Source: Stemphylium vesicarium (taxonomy: Eukaryota; Ascomycota; Dothideomycetes; Pleosporales; Pleosporaceae). From it: 64,000 nucleotides of DNA. The stretch is taken from positions 62,001-126,000 of the forward strand of contig QXCR01000015.1 of NCBI GenBank assembly GCA_004380135.1. The letters are read 5' to 3'. How positions within the stretch are numbered: the stretch's first letter is position 1; each line of letters begins with the position of its first letter. Below, in pieces: positions 33,162-44,464 of this stretch. A program made the translations under genes and the position numbers. The notes beneath the pieces were generated by a model. The model was not told where the DNA came from. It ran no database searches and worked only from the letters and a program-made list of their open reading frames with translations.

Positions 33162-35171
33162 TCAGCCCATTTTAGCCCTCTCTTCCACCACCTCTGTCTC
33201 ATCGCTCTCACCCACCTCCACCATCTCCCGATCCGCAACCACCATCGTCCTCCGATCAAGCTACACCCAGCGCACGAAAAATTAGCCTCCGACCCACAAC
33301 CAAAGGTAAAACGAAGAAAAAAGAGAAACATCCACTTACCCATCTAACCCCAAACCCGGCCCCCACAAAAACAAAACAAACCACAATCATAGTAATACTC
33401 CCCTTCTTCCAATACGGCGCATCCGTCGCCGGATACATGACAACCCCCCACCACGTATACAACACCTGACCCCCAGTATTCATCGTATACAGCACCACAC
33501 TGCGCACCGCATCATCGCCGGCACGCTGACAAATCGTATTCGCCCAGCCGTACAAGATCGGGTTAACGATGAAGCTCGTGCCGCTGATGTAGTGCGCAGC
33601 GAAGACGGCGGAGTCGGGGAGGTTGCGCGCGAGCAGCAGGCTGGCGGTTACGAGTTGAGCGGTTGCGGCGAAGAAGATCATGGGGAGGCGGTGGTTGGTC
33701 GCGTCGATGTAGATGCCCGCTAGGATTTGAGAGACGATGGCGACGGCTTGGATGCCGAGCGGGTAGGTTGTTAGTGCTGTGGTGGAGAAGCGGGCGCTGT
33801 TGTGCTTGAGCCAGAGGAGGAACATGCCCTGGAAGGCAAAGGCTTCGAGCATGGCGCAGATTACGGAAAAGGCTGTGAGGATGTATCTGAAGAAAAGTCA
33901 GGAAATAGCCCTTCATGCTCCCGGGGAGTGAGTTATTCGCATACATGGTGGGTGTAGTGAGTAAGCGCTTAGCCAGACTCTTCGGACTGATGCTATGCGT
34001 ATTCTCCTTCTTGGGCGGCAGACGAGCGATTGCAAAGTCCTTTTCTTCTTTGCTGAGGTAAGAGACTTTTGATGACTCGGGGAGATCAGGGAATGTGAAC
34101 TGTGAGTTTTGGCCGGTGTTAGACTCTTTCGAAAAAAAAGAAACAAGAAACACTTTGTGTCAGTTTCCTGCGGGGCGGGGGCAAAACTTACGAAACCAAA
34201 TATTCCGACGGGAATTCCCATGATGCCGTTGATGAGGAACACCCATTGCCAGCCGGCTAGACCACCGGTACCCTCCATAGTCTTGTGCATGGCCGTCATC
34301 ATGATGCCTGCAAACATACTCCCCACCTGTCCGACTGCGGTGAAGATGGCGGCGCGTTTGGCAATCTCGGATGGTTTACTAGGGAGCACGAACACAGTAA
34401 GTTTTGTATTTGTGGTAGCATAACTATAACATCCGCACCAAGCTCAAACAATGAAAGCTTCGCAACTTACTACCACGATCCCAGCACGTACATGGCTCCA
34501 CTGTACAAACTGGCTTCCATCAACCCCTGGAAGAAGCGCACCGCACACAACTGCGAGTAGTTGTTGCATGCGGCCGAACACATGGTCAGACCGGACCAGA
34601 GGATCAAGGTAAGGGGGAGCCAGATGCTAGGACGAATCTTCTGGATGATGAGGCCGTGGGGGATTTGACCTGCAACATTGCTGTAAAGGATCGTTAGCTG
34701 ATGTACGGCGTTCAACACCCAACTAGCGCGACGACAACGTACCCAGCCGTGAACATGGAAAGCAGAATACTGTATTCATTGCCCTTGAGATTGAGATCTT
34801 CCTGTAATCCGGCAACGTATGCATTTGCGAAGGCCTGGCGATCGAGGTAGTTGAAGAAGTAGCATGCACAGCAGTACACCTGACGAATTGACTTTAGCGG
34901 TGGAGTCGAAGAACAATGTTTGCATGACTACTAACCATGATGAATAAGTCTGCACCATATGTGAATCAGTACGAGGAAGCAGAAACAGAAGCAGTGATGA
35001 TGCGCGCATACCAAGCTTCAACACAAGCGTCCTCTCCATCGTTTGTTTCGCATCGCGGGTACTGGCTCGGGGCCCTGCAACCAAACAAACAAAGAGCTGT
35101 TAGTCCAAATATCCGCATAAAAAAAATCAAAGATCTTTTCAATGCATAAACATACGTTGCAAAACACCCAT
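33162..35171 (-). CDS. MFS transporter, Dal5/Liz1-like (ACS family)
   Basis: Nine exons: 35171-35156, 35074-35012, 34949-34936, 34879-34743, 34680-34471, 34378-34192, 34099-33945, 33886-33340 and 33260-33162. All phases close and the total is 475 residues. Two exons are tiny (16 and 14 bases). The sequence reads as a 12-span anion:cation symporter: LDLFIMVYCCACYFFNYLDR at the start of helix 1, IPHGLIIQKIRP after helix 2, GWQWVFLINGIMGIPVGIFG (helix 6), and VLYTMNTGGQVLYTWWGVVM in the last bundle. The family moves allantoate, pantothenate, biotin and similar organic anions at the plasma membrane; substrate unknown here. Three iron-GATA sites sit 30-106 bases before the ATG (listed separately). 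Intact, with an acidic C-terminal tail. Confidence 0.85.
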
Positions 35172-35200
35172 GCTCGGTTGGTATACAACTATGACGTTGG

Positions 35201-35276
35201 ATCAGATAAAAGATAGACGATTATCAGATCCGCAAACTACGGTACCCATCGCCGCCTTTTTTATCGCATCTGATAA
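35201..35276. promoter_or_regulatory. Three ATCWGATAA sites (SreA/Sre1-type iron GATA sites)
   Basis: ATCAGATAA at 35201-35209 (plus), its partner ATCTGATAA on the minus strand at 35221-35229, and ATCTGATAA at 35268-35276 (plus). All are perfect matches to the extended consensus known for the iron-sensing repressors SreA (Aspergillus) and Sre1 (Histoplasma). They begin 30 bases upstream of the transporter ATG at 35171. Extra plain GATA cores (AGATAG at 35211-35216 and TTATCG at 35261) lie among them. Nitrogen GATA factors (AreA) could also bind the cores. Confidence 0.7.
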
Positions 35277-36169
35277 AAGAACGTGTCAGCAATTAGATCT
35301 AGCCTCTAGTCTACTGGAAAGAGAAGCGCCCAGGCGCAGAGTTTTTCCCTTACTTGGTCTTGGTATGGCCGAGTAATCGGCCGGATTTAGGCTATTTTCT
35401 AGGGGTAAGGTGTTGCTGTTGTACATGGTTGTACGATTTGGTGGCTACTTATGTGAGAGGTTGTGTAGAATATGCGAATGGAAGTTTTGAGATGTATATG
35501 GGATGATGGAAGAGTATGGCTACCACAAGAGACTTGGAGAAATAGGTTACAAATATTCGGAAGCGAGCTAGTCTGGAAAAGGTTCTGGTTTCGTTGGTGT
35601 TTGTCGGATTGGTATATTTGTTGCCTCTCTTTATGGTCCAAGGATACTCGCTTTCTAATATTTCAGAGAGTGAATGGGAAAACATCGTGCTGGTTGGTAT
35701 CCACTGCTGATAATCACGTGTTACTAGAGAGTACCTAAGCGGATAGCCGCTTCGCGCTAGTGGAGAAGTGGGCTGATTCGGTACCAAGGTATCGAGGTGG
35801 AGATGATAAGCACCCGATGCTTTCCCTGTCTCCTCGGAAAGTTTTACTTCGTTTAAGCAGTCTCCTTCCTTTCCTGAACTATCCAAGCTTACGGTTCGGC
35901 ACGGTAGTCAGAATCCCTGGTTTGCTTCACGACGGTGAGGAGATCGGTAGTAGCCTTTTTGCCTCTCTGGATACACGTGTCTATGAGGTTAGAGTTGGTC
36001 AATGATAATTATTTAAGTTAGTGTAGTATGAGGTGAGATATATCATCCTTCATTATACCGTTAGAGACTGGACACCCGTACCTAGAAGATACTCTGCGCA
36101 TGCTCGTCATGCAAGGCGCAAGCCCAACACTAACAAGTCCAATCCCTCAACACAGCCGCAACCCTGCCG
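35277..36169. other. Intergenic upstream of the transporter
   Basis: AT-richer than the neighbours. A 145-codon open frame at 35449-35886 (minus) lacks protein-like conservation signals and is not called. No other gene seen. Confidence 0.45.
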
Positions 36170-38238
36170 CTATCCTCTGCTAGTAGCTGGATGCTTACAA
36201 AAGACGTCCGCAGTGAAGGGGTGCTCAGAATACCAGCACGTACAAAGCTTGCTCAGCTTTTCCGTTTCATTAATCGCAATGGGACCTTGTAACGTTCCTG
36301 AGCTGATTTGTTTGTCTTCACAAGCCGTGGCTAAACGCCAATAGCTTGTAGCGTTGAAATCGGCGCATTGAACATCACCAACAGATGTGTAATCAGTGAT
36401 CCAAGGAATTGGGTTCTCTCGCTCTTCTGGAATGGCATAGACACCGCAGACTCGATCGTTTAGCTTTAGATAGCCTCCCTTCCTTGCGCTAGAGTCGGTA
36501 CCGCACTGGTATTGTTCAGTATTTCAGGCGTTGCAGATCGGTAAATGGCCACAACTTACATTCATGATAATGTCTTTGTACGTCAAGACACAGTGGGCGA
36601 CTTTTTCTTCTTCAGAATTTCCCTCGAAAAACTGCCTGATGCTCCTTGGCAAGAGGAATGAAGCAGGATCAGCCGTTGCTACGAAGCCCAGAGAAGCCCC
36701 TGAAGCGTTATTATTGAGTTCGTATTTTCGAGTCGCGTTTCTGGTCCATAAGGCTGCTCGTACTGTCGATGGAATTGGATCAGAATCATCTCATGAAGCG
36801 ATGGTATTATTGCAGAATGTCTGGGCAAGCTCGAGCGCTTCATATCCGTCGAATACCGTATCCGGCTCATTAAAGCACGTAAGATTTCGGCTGGTGTCGA
36901 TGTTGAGAAGATTGTTGGAGTAGGCATTCCCAAACTCTGTATTCCACCGAGTTAATTCAGCGCCATAGCTTGAAGGATAGCTGCCTATATCCTTGATGAA
37001 TGGTGACTGCGTTATGTCCACTGGTCTATCGGGGGCCAATCCCTTCTCAAAAGCCAATATGTCACCCTGATTCTGTAATCTCTTCATGGCGTAGTTTGGT
37101 TGAGAGAAAGTAGGAATGCTGAAACAACCCTTCACTAGTGTAGTTGTGTTGTCCTTGGAGCCGTCAGGAACGACAATAGGTTCCATTCCAAAAAAGGGTC
37201 TATCTCGGGAAGAAACGTGAAGTTGCCACTAATGTAGCGCGCGACATACTTGGAAAGCGCGTACAAAGCGTAGTTATCCGCTGACAAAGTTAGTCCGACA
37301 GATTTTGAATTGGAATGACGATCCGGTAATACCGTTCATTGTTAACAAAGCGGGCCGCTCATCAATTCGGGCTAGGATCTTTGCGCAGTATACTCCGTAG
37401 CACGCTGACCACCTACTATGTTTGCCGGTTTCATGCTTCATGAATACCCAGAGATCCGATATAGACCGCGGTAAACCGCCTGACTTTGGGAGGTAATGGA
37501 AGAGAGTGCGAAGCAGAGTAGTGGCTGGCTTTGATCGGCGTGAGAGCATCGACTGCTTGCATGGATGACCTACCTTGGTTGCTGTGGAAGTAGCCCAGGT
37601 CGTACCGAGGTCTGAGTGCATAATTGTGATTGATCCCCATTTGAACCCGATGATCTAATGGAGGTAGTGCAAAGAATCCCTCGCAAAACATTAGGTAAAG
37701 GAAACTGTCATCGGCAGCGCCTTCATTCAAGATTTTACCGATCCCCCCATACATATTGGGATCGGTACATACCGGATGCGTATTATTGAGGTTGCAAGAG
37801 GCGTTGATGTTCTATTGATGGTCGCGCACCTGTGTAAACGCTTTCATGACGATGGTTACGTTTTCTACGGTGTTCTTCCCAAACAGGTCCCAAAAGGTCG
37901 GATCGTCCCAGTAATGCTTATTGTCATCTATGGTAGCCAACGCTAAAGCACCACCGATAGCTTGGTTGATTGAGTCTTTTCGAGCCGGACCGCACTTGTC
38001 ATCGGGAAACGACGCCTTCACTTCGTTAGGAGAGGGAGTCGTGGTGCTCAAAGACGCTTGGGAGACAGCCTGCGACGAAGCTGGTGGAGTTTGAGAAGCA
38101 GCATGAGCGGAAGCTTGCAATGCAGTCGGAGAAGCAGCCCCAGAAGCAGTCTGGAGAAGTCTGCGCATTCGAGGTAAAGAAAAGTGAACAAAAGAAGAGG
38201 ATCGTGAAGATGAGAAATTTCTGTCTGGTAATAGCCAT
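36170..38238 (-). pseudogene. Decayed secreted M35-like metallopeptidase gene
   Basis: Reads as one gene from the ATG at 38238 to the TAG at 36172-36170, with good introns at 37573-37525, 37332-37281, 37249-37200 and 36559-36506 (49-54 bases, phases agree). It begins with a signal peptide (AITRQKFLIFTILFFCSLFF). Three lesions break it: a frameshift between signal and mature frame near 38160-38190, a TAG at 37815-37813, and a TGA at 36793-36791, each followed by clearly coding sequence in frame. LYLMFCEGFFALPPL, the CYGVYCAKIL block and LTMNADNYALYALSK resemble fungal deuterolysin/Lys-specific (M35-like) domains. The zinc site expected as HExxH reads Arg-Thr-Leu-Phe-His, so activity was probably lost. 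The C-terminal 300 residues are Cys-rich and unassigned. Confidence 0.55.
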
Positions 38239-38615
38239 GCTGGCGAACTGAACGTGTTCGGACACGTGATGTTGTTTAGAGTTGAATAGAGTAAAGGTAG
38301 TTAGTGGGATAATCGTGGCTGCAAACAGGCAGGTTGGTATGTGTGATGGAGAGAGATTGTAGACAGGAGAAAAGGGTTATCGTAGACTTGGACGTGGGAA
38401 TGACTACTCGGAAGATGTGGCTCGATGATACACTTCATGCCAGTCATGCTATGACTGGAACGAGGACTGAGATGACTGTCCGGCAACAGTGTCATTGTCT
38501 CGAAAGTGGTTTATCGATAACGGTGGCCAAGTGACGCGCGTAGGTGTTGATTCTCTGGCCAGGTACGGCAATATGGCAGCTGCTGCAATCTGTATACTCT
38601 GGCTTGGAGGTTAAC
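38239..38615. other. Intergenic
   Basis: Upstream of the decayed peptidase gene and 3' flank of the deaminase gene. Nothing else seen. Confidence 0.45.
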
Positions 38616-40059
38616 TCATACATTCCATCCGTCCCAAGTCGCGTATATCTGCTTGAGACGAGTATGCTCGTCTGGACCGGTGAAGATTGAATCGACTGCT
38701 CTCTCGCATAGTGCTCTAACATCGTTCCTGTCAAGCTCAAAGTGCTGCGCGGCGAGATGATACTCTTGCGATAGTGGGCTACAAAAGACGCCGACATCAT
38801 CTGTCTGCGACTCATTAGTCACGAACAACACTGCACGTACTCGTAATCTGAACGCACGCTCAAAGCAACTGGAACGCTACTACGTCGCCACATGCCAAAG
38901 TGATGGTTCGAGTAGGTGCCCGTGATCATTTTGGCGTGGACATTACAGCTGAGGCATAGTTCGACTCCAATATTGTGTTGCTCAATCGTCTTCTGGAATT
39001 GATCCTTGACGTGTATGACGTGGCCAAGTCTGTCCGGCTTCCACGAAAGTAGGGTTCGGAGCTCCAAGTCTGAAGCCGAGCTTTCGCTCTCCGCAAAGTG
39101 AAGTGTAATCTTGAGTCCTGCTGCTTTGGCTCGAGCGAAACTATCACCAAATATGCGAACGTCGCCTTTCGCAGGGTCACCGCACAGGTCAACACCTACG
39201 ACTCCTGCAGATCGATACTTGATGGCGAGATCAACGACTTGTTCAGCCTCTAGGACGCTGTTGCGACGGTCGATGGAGAGTATAAGAAATGCGCGCATAG
39301 TGTTGTTGCTCTCGTCGTTGTGCGCCTTGAGCATGTCTAGGACAGTTTTGACATAGTCATCCTTGGTGACACCTTGGTCGGGTATGGCCCTCGGAGTCGT
39401 GCGGAGTTCCGTGTATACAACACCATCCTCTTGGAACTCACGCAGCACAGCCTTTGTCGAGTACCTGGGCGAAATCAATACTCGGGTCGCGTTGGTACCA
39501 AGGTACGTACTGGATGCTGGGTAAATCACTGCAAAGGCGGTATATGTAGGAGGAAAACAAGGGGAAAAATCTAAGCTAGCTGTCAGTTGTCTGCTAGTGT
39601 CAAACACGCTCCTGAGAGCGATAGTTTGGATCGTCTGTCAGGAGAAGATTGGTCATGATCTCGCTTCCCATTTGAGTAGATCGGCCGCCTTTTAGCTCCT
39701 GGATTCCCCAACGGTACGCCGGTGTTACAGGAATGATTCGGATCAACGAAGCAGACGGAACGAAAAGCCTACGTTTTGATGTTATAGTCGACCTTGCCGG
39801 TAGGAATGGCGACGAGCGGATCCTCTATATCGAGATGCGGATGTTGCGCCTTCTTCCGCATCCAAATGTCGTGTAGACACTCGCGACTGATGCTGCCGGT
39901 AAGATGAGCGTGGAGCTGAATCGCGGGATTAGTTGGGCTACGAAGCGAAGTCTAAGCTCGCTTGGCACTTTGACTCTGGTAGCAAGGAGGCTGGAGAGGT
40001 ACCTCAACCTTGGGTAGACGCTGCGCAAAGGCAAGGTCGACGGGGCGGGCTGCAGTCAT
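38616..40059 (-). CDS. Adenosine deaminase-like protein (N6-methyl-AMP deaminase type)
   Basis: Five exons: 40059-40003, 39915-39773, 39570-39511, 39464-38858 and 38804-38616; phases close and the product has 351 residues. Catalytic landmarks of the adenosine/AMP deaminase barrel are all present: VELHAHLTGS (zinc His pair at about 21-23), VVYTELRTTPR, LCGDP, ITLHFAES (His and catalytic Glu), RLGHVIH, and VPVALSTDDVGVF (the Asp pair, created only by joining exons 4 and 5). HAHLTGS and ELRTTPR point to the ADAL group, which removes the N6-methylamine of N6-methyl-AMP to give IMP, rather than classical adenosine deaminase. Cytosolic, zinc-dependent. Shares a 772-base divergent upstream region with the G-beta gene. 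Confidence 0.88.
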
Positions 40060-40831
40060 GACGGGGCCTGAGGGACACGGGGATATTGGTGGCTGGAGAG
40101 GTTTCTCGAAGCGATAATGGAATCAATGAACAGACTTCGGCGCCGTTCAGAGGAGAGAGCCAGTCGGGCATAGCGGCGGAGGCGGGTCACGGTGCCAAAT
40201 TGGCAGCCCACTTGTGATTGGTCTGTGTGGTCGGGAGCCCCAAAGGAGGAGGTGCGCTGCAGGAGATTGCAGAAGGCGCCCTGTTCGTCAGGTGTGGGCA
40301 TAGGAGACGAGAATGAGCAAGTCACGTTGCAGCCTCAGTTGTGTACATGTAGACAGCGACAAGAAAGAGGTGGAAATCAAGTCTCAAAAGTGGCTTAATC
40401 GTGTGATTGATACCACACCCCTCACTCCTATTGCGTGAATTGCTGTGTGAATTGTTGGCGTGCCGCGCATCCTTGCCGACAGAGAGGAACGCCCTTGGAT
40501 CTTCAGCGCTGGCGTTCTCGGCTAGGCCAAGCTTGAGCTCACCCCCGGGCCGCTCCTGTACCTCGCTCATCGACAGAGCACTCGCAACCCTTCCATCCTC
40601 AAGCCCCCACGACCGTTTGTCTGCACGCCGCTCTCTCTCCGCGCAAGCAATTGAATTCGCTCAGCGCGCGACCGTCGCCATTGCCGTCCGCTTGTTCCTC
40701 CATTTAACAGCCGCCTTTGCAACCACCCGGCTACCGCGCTCCTTACGAGGCCCCTGGATCCGCCTGCTGAGCCCTTTCGCGCCAACAGCCAACAGCCATC
40801 TGATCCTGACCCACGGGCACCGCCAGCACAC
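40060..40831. other. Divergent region between deaminase and G-beta genes
   Basis: Two promoters back to back. The right half is CT-rich, like the leader of a highly expressed gene. Antisense open frames here are not coding. Confidence 0.5.
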
Positions 40832-42113
40832 ATGGCCGACATGAACCAGGAAACCATTCAGCAGAAGATCCAGCTCGCCCGACGCGACGCTGAGGCGCTC
40901 AAGGACAGGATAAAGCGCAAGAAGGATGAGCTCGCTGACACAACCCGTACGTTCACCAGCCACCGACGCACGCCATCGCAACCCCCAAAGGTGTATTGCT
41001 AACACGCAGTCCAGTTCGCGATGTCGCGAGAGACCGTGTCGAGGCCCTGCCGCGCCTCACCATGAAGACGAAGCGCACCCTTAAGGGCCATCTTGCCAAA
41101 ATCTACGCCATGCACTGGTCGACGGACCGCCGGCATCTCGTCTCGGCTTCGCAGGACGGCAAGCTCATCATCTGGGACGCATACACGACAAACAAGGTCC
41201 ACGCCATTCCACTCCGCTCCTCGTGGGTCATGACGTGCGCCTACTCGCCATCGGGTAACTATGTCGCCTGCGGTGGTCTCGACAACATCTGCTCCATCTA
41301 CAATCTCTCCGCACGGGAAGGACCGACGCGCGTAGCACGCGAATTGTCTGGACACTCTGGCTACCTTAGTTGCTGCAGATTCATCAGCGACAAGCGCATC
41401 CTCACATCGTCCGGTGACATGACGTGCGTGCTGTGGGATCTAGAGACTGGTTCCAAGGTGCACGAGTTTGCCGACCATCTTGGCGACGTCATGAGCTTGA
41501 GCATCAACCCGCTCGACCACAACCAATTCGTCTCCGGTGCTTGCGACGCCTTCGCTAAGCTCTGGGACATCCGACAGCAGAAGTGCGTGCAGACCTTTGC
41601 GGCCCACGACTCCGACATCAACGCCATCCAGTTCTTCCCCAACGGAAACGCTTTCGGTACCGGTTCCGACGACGCCTCGTGCCGCCTCTTCGACATCCGT
41701 GCCGACCGCGAGCTAGCCTCGTACCAGGTACGCCCTTTGGCACTTTGGACTCTTTTGGTACACGGCTTACTAATGCGCGTATTTTCAGATTCCCGAGCCC
41801 GTCTGCGGTATCACCTCCGTAGCCTTCTCCGTCTCCGGTCGATTGCTATTCGCAGGTTACGATGACTTTGAGTGCAAGGTGAGCATGACGCGTACTCGCC
41901 GGAAATCACATGCTAATCTCCCTCCAGGTCTGGGACGTATTGCGCGGCGAGCGCGTAGGCACACTGCAAGGACACGACAACAGGGTCAGCTGTCTCGGCG
42001 TCAGCAACGACGCCCTCAGTCTCTGCACCGGCTCATGGGACTCGATGGTAAGTTTGTTGTGCGCCCTCACACACTGCCTTGCTAACCTGGCACAGCTGCG
42101 CATTTGGGCATAA
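40832..42113 (+). CDS. Heterotrimeric G-protein beta subunit
   Basis: Five exons: 40832-40946, 41015-41727, 41789-41878, 41928-42047 and 42096-42113; phases close and the product has 351 residues. The N-terminal coiled coil (about 5-38, QQKIQLARRDAEALKDRIKR) pairs with G-gamma; LRDVARDRVEALPR leads into seven WD40 blades: LKGHLAKIYAMHW, LSGHSGYLSCCRF, FADHLGDVMSLSI, FAAHDSDINAIQF and LQGHDNRVSCLGV each start one. The last exon codes only LRIWA, the strand that closes the propeller. This single beta subunit, with G-alpha and G-gamma, signals from pheromone and nutrient receptors and governs growth, sporulation and often virulence. The acceptor of intron 1 is the second CAG (ending 41014); the first would break the frame. 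Called SfaD, Gpb1 or Gnb-1 in other fungi. Confidence 0.95.
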
Positions 42114-44464
42114 GCGTACCCAGCCCACCGAATACCCACGACGCCATGTAACGACGCCAAACCGAACGTGTGCGCCTACTCCTAATATTGGCAACCTACA
42201 ATCCACGACAGCAATCTTCCCAAGTCCTGGCATACCATACCCCTGCTGCATCTTACACCCCCAGGACCCTTCTGAGCGCTGCCCTACTTTAACAATATAA
42301 TACACACCAACTCTTGGAAACCTCAACCCGGCTTCTACGCCATTTGATGTTCAGGCGCCCGGAATCTTTTTGTCTTCGATCACGTTTCCCTTCATACCAC
42401 TGTTTTCTTCTTTTTCTTCGACAAGGCGGGTCCTCCACCTCGCACTTGTCTACGTCCGGGCCGGCTGTTCTACGTACATGAGTAACATCTATCCATCTCC
42501 AACCTTTCGACATCGTAATCTCCTTGCGTTCTGCCTGATGCTTAAAAAGCGACCGATTGTACTTGCACTTATGTGGGAAGAAGGAAGGGGGATGTGTGCA
42601 AGACGGGGATTTCACTACTGTATGTTTCGGATTCTACTGCGTGCAATGGCTTGGTGAATCCATGGGCGGTGCTCGGGGACTGAATGGACGCATCATGGCT
42701 TTTTTATTTGATGCGCGGGTTTCAATGTGTACGATTTGATTGGGTTGTGTGAAGATGAAATGGTGCGTGCTATGGCAGATGGTTAGTTAGTTAGCGAGTT
42801 TCCATATACCTCTTTTAAGTTTACCTCACTGAAGCTTTCTCCATGGTGATGGCGTGAGACTTGGATTGTTTTGCTACTGTTATGCCATTGTTGTGTTGGG
42901 AGCGATCGACAGCTCAGTTTAGATGGGGATGAGGAAGGAACAACCCTCTACCTGGCCTCTACATCTCGTCATACCCGTTAGGCAGCGCTCGCGGCGGGTA
43001 GCAGCTTTTTTTCTAAGCCAATCGAGACTGTAATTTCGACGCATTGTGAGATGCAAAATAATTGCCATGTCCAGGATGCGGCCTACCGAAGATCCTCGTG
43101 ACAGGCGCGTGGCTAGGCTATCCATAGCACAACATGGGGTAATGAGATGCCACGCCGAGATAGTCGTGACAGGTCAGAAAGTCAAAGAGGCCGTGCTGAC
43201 TGTAATGACGATAATGTGACCGCATTCAACGTCTCAGCGGAGCCTTTACCAAGACCAAAAAAAGGAGACTTGTACCCAACGCTGCCCGTTGCGGACCGAA
43301 GTATTCCCATGGGCGCAGGAGCCATTTCGTGTTCAAGTCGGCAATGCCAACGTGGATTTCCAGAAGAAGAAAAAATGAGCAAATGTCATGCGCATGGCAT
43401 TAAGAGCCCGTGGAATATCAGCCAGCAATCTTAGGCGCATCCAAGGCAGGAAGCACAGGTGCCGGCGCGTGGGCCCTGAATCTGGATCGCGAAGGAAGCG
43501 CTTCAGCCGCAGCAGGAGCCGGAGAATAAACAAAGGCCACAATCATGCTTCTAGAAGGATGATAGAAGGAAGGCGCTGCGTGACTGGGGGGACCCGCACC
43601 AGGGATACAGACCGCTCCCCGGTACGAATGATATCAAACACACCGAGCTCGCAGCTGTGCTCGGCCCCTTTGCGCCGTTGTGCCCCAAACTCTGTCGCTG
43701 AATGAGCCTGGCTGCCTCAGCGTGTTGAAACGGGTTGAAGCGAGTTGCATAAGCCGTAAGCTTAAGTCTTTGGGAGGGGGGGTCGTCGTGTCGTGTAGCC
43801 TGGAAACACAGCGAGGATAGGGCAGGTTGATGATGTGACAAGACGGGTCGGCCTCAAGAGGAGAGAGACGACTCTCGGGAGACATGTTTCAGCCCTGGGA
43901 CGAGCTGCGTACGCCTGCGAGCCACTGCGCGCCACCCGCAACGTGCCAATTGGGCGGGTGAGCAGCAGCCCACGTTTCGTACTTCGAAGCATGCCGTTTC
44001 AAAAGGCGCACAAGGCTCTGCTCGCCAATCGAAGGCTGACCCAGGCCCCCCTCTCTCTCACCGTTGCGCGCCCATCCGGTCAGCACATCAGCCCTAAAAC
44101 AGCACCAGCCATGCGCATCCCTACAATTCGCACCGCAGAGACGACCGAGTCGAGCAGTTGGAGAGAAGTCGTCGAGGCAGTATCAGGCCTTCCCTACCGC
44201 CTGCAGCCAATCACGCCGCTGAAACGCGGTCTGCCACGTCCAAAATAGCCCCGTGAGGCCGGCGCCAAGGCTGTCATTCGGCGGAGCAGCATCCCAGACG
44301 ACCCCAAACCGACAATCCAGGAACCTTGCACATCCACTCCTTCCTTTTTGCCCACTCACCCACGCGTCAACCCAGCCAAAGCTTCCCTGACCCTACCCTT
44401 CCCCCCACCCACACATATAATCTTCCTATTCCCGCGACTCAAGCCCACCTTCTTTTTTCCCGTC
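42114..44464. other. 2.35 kb intergenic between G-beta and phosducin-like genes
   Basis: G-beta 3' UTR, then sequence without supported genes. A 137-codon open frame at 43835-44248 is Arg-rich and has no protein-like features. The last 150 bases form a CT-rich leader for the phosducin-like gene. Confidence 0.5.

Noticed and set aside
35449..35886. 145-codon frame between the transporter and the decayed peptidase gene
   Set aside because: No motif, no splice support, AT-richer intergenic DNA.
37195..37250. Apparent frameshift at the T6 run of the decayed peptidase gene
   Set aside because: A good intron (GTATGT to GATAG, 37249-37200) explains the change of frame, so this is not counted as a lesion.
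38026..38235. Cys-rich frame following the signal peptide of the decayed peptidase gene
   Set aside because: It ends quickly, while another frame leads into a long conserved-looking protein; the Cys residues are likely a by-product of TGC/TGT in Ala/Ser-rich sequence read out of frame.
43835..44248. 137-codon Arg-rich frame upstream of the phosducin-like gene
   Set aside because: Composition is of GC-rich non-coding DNA, with a competing open frame on the other strand.
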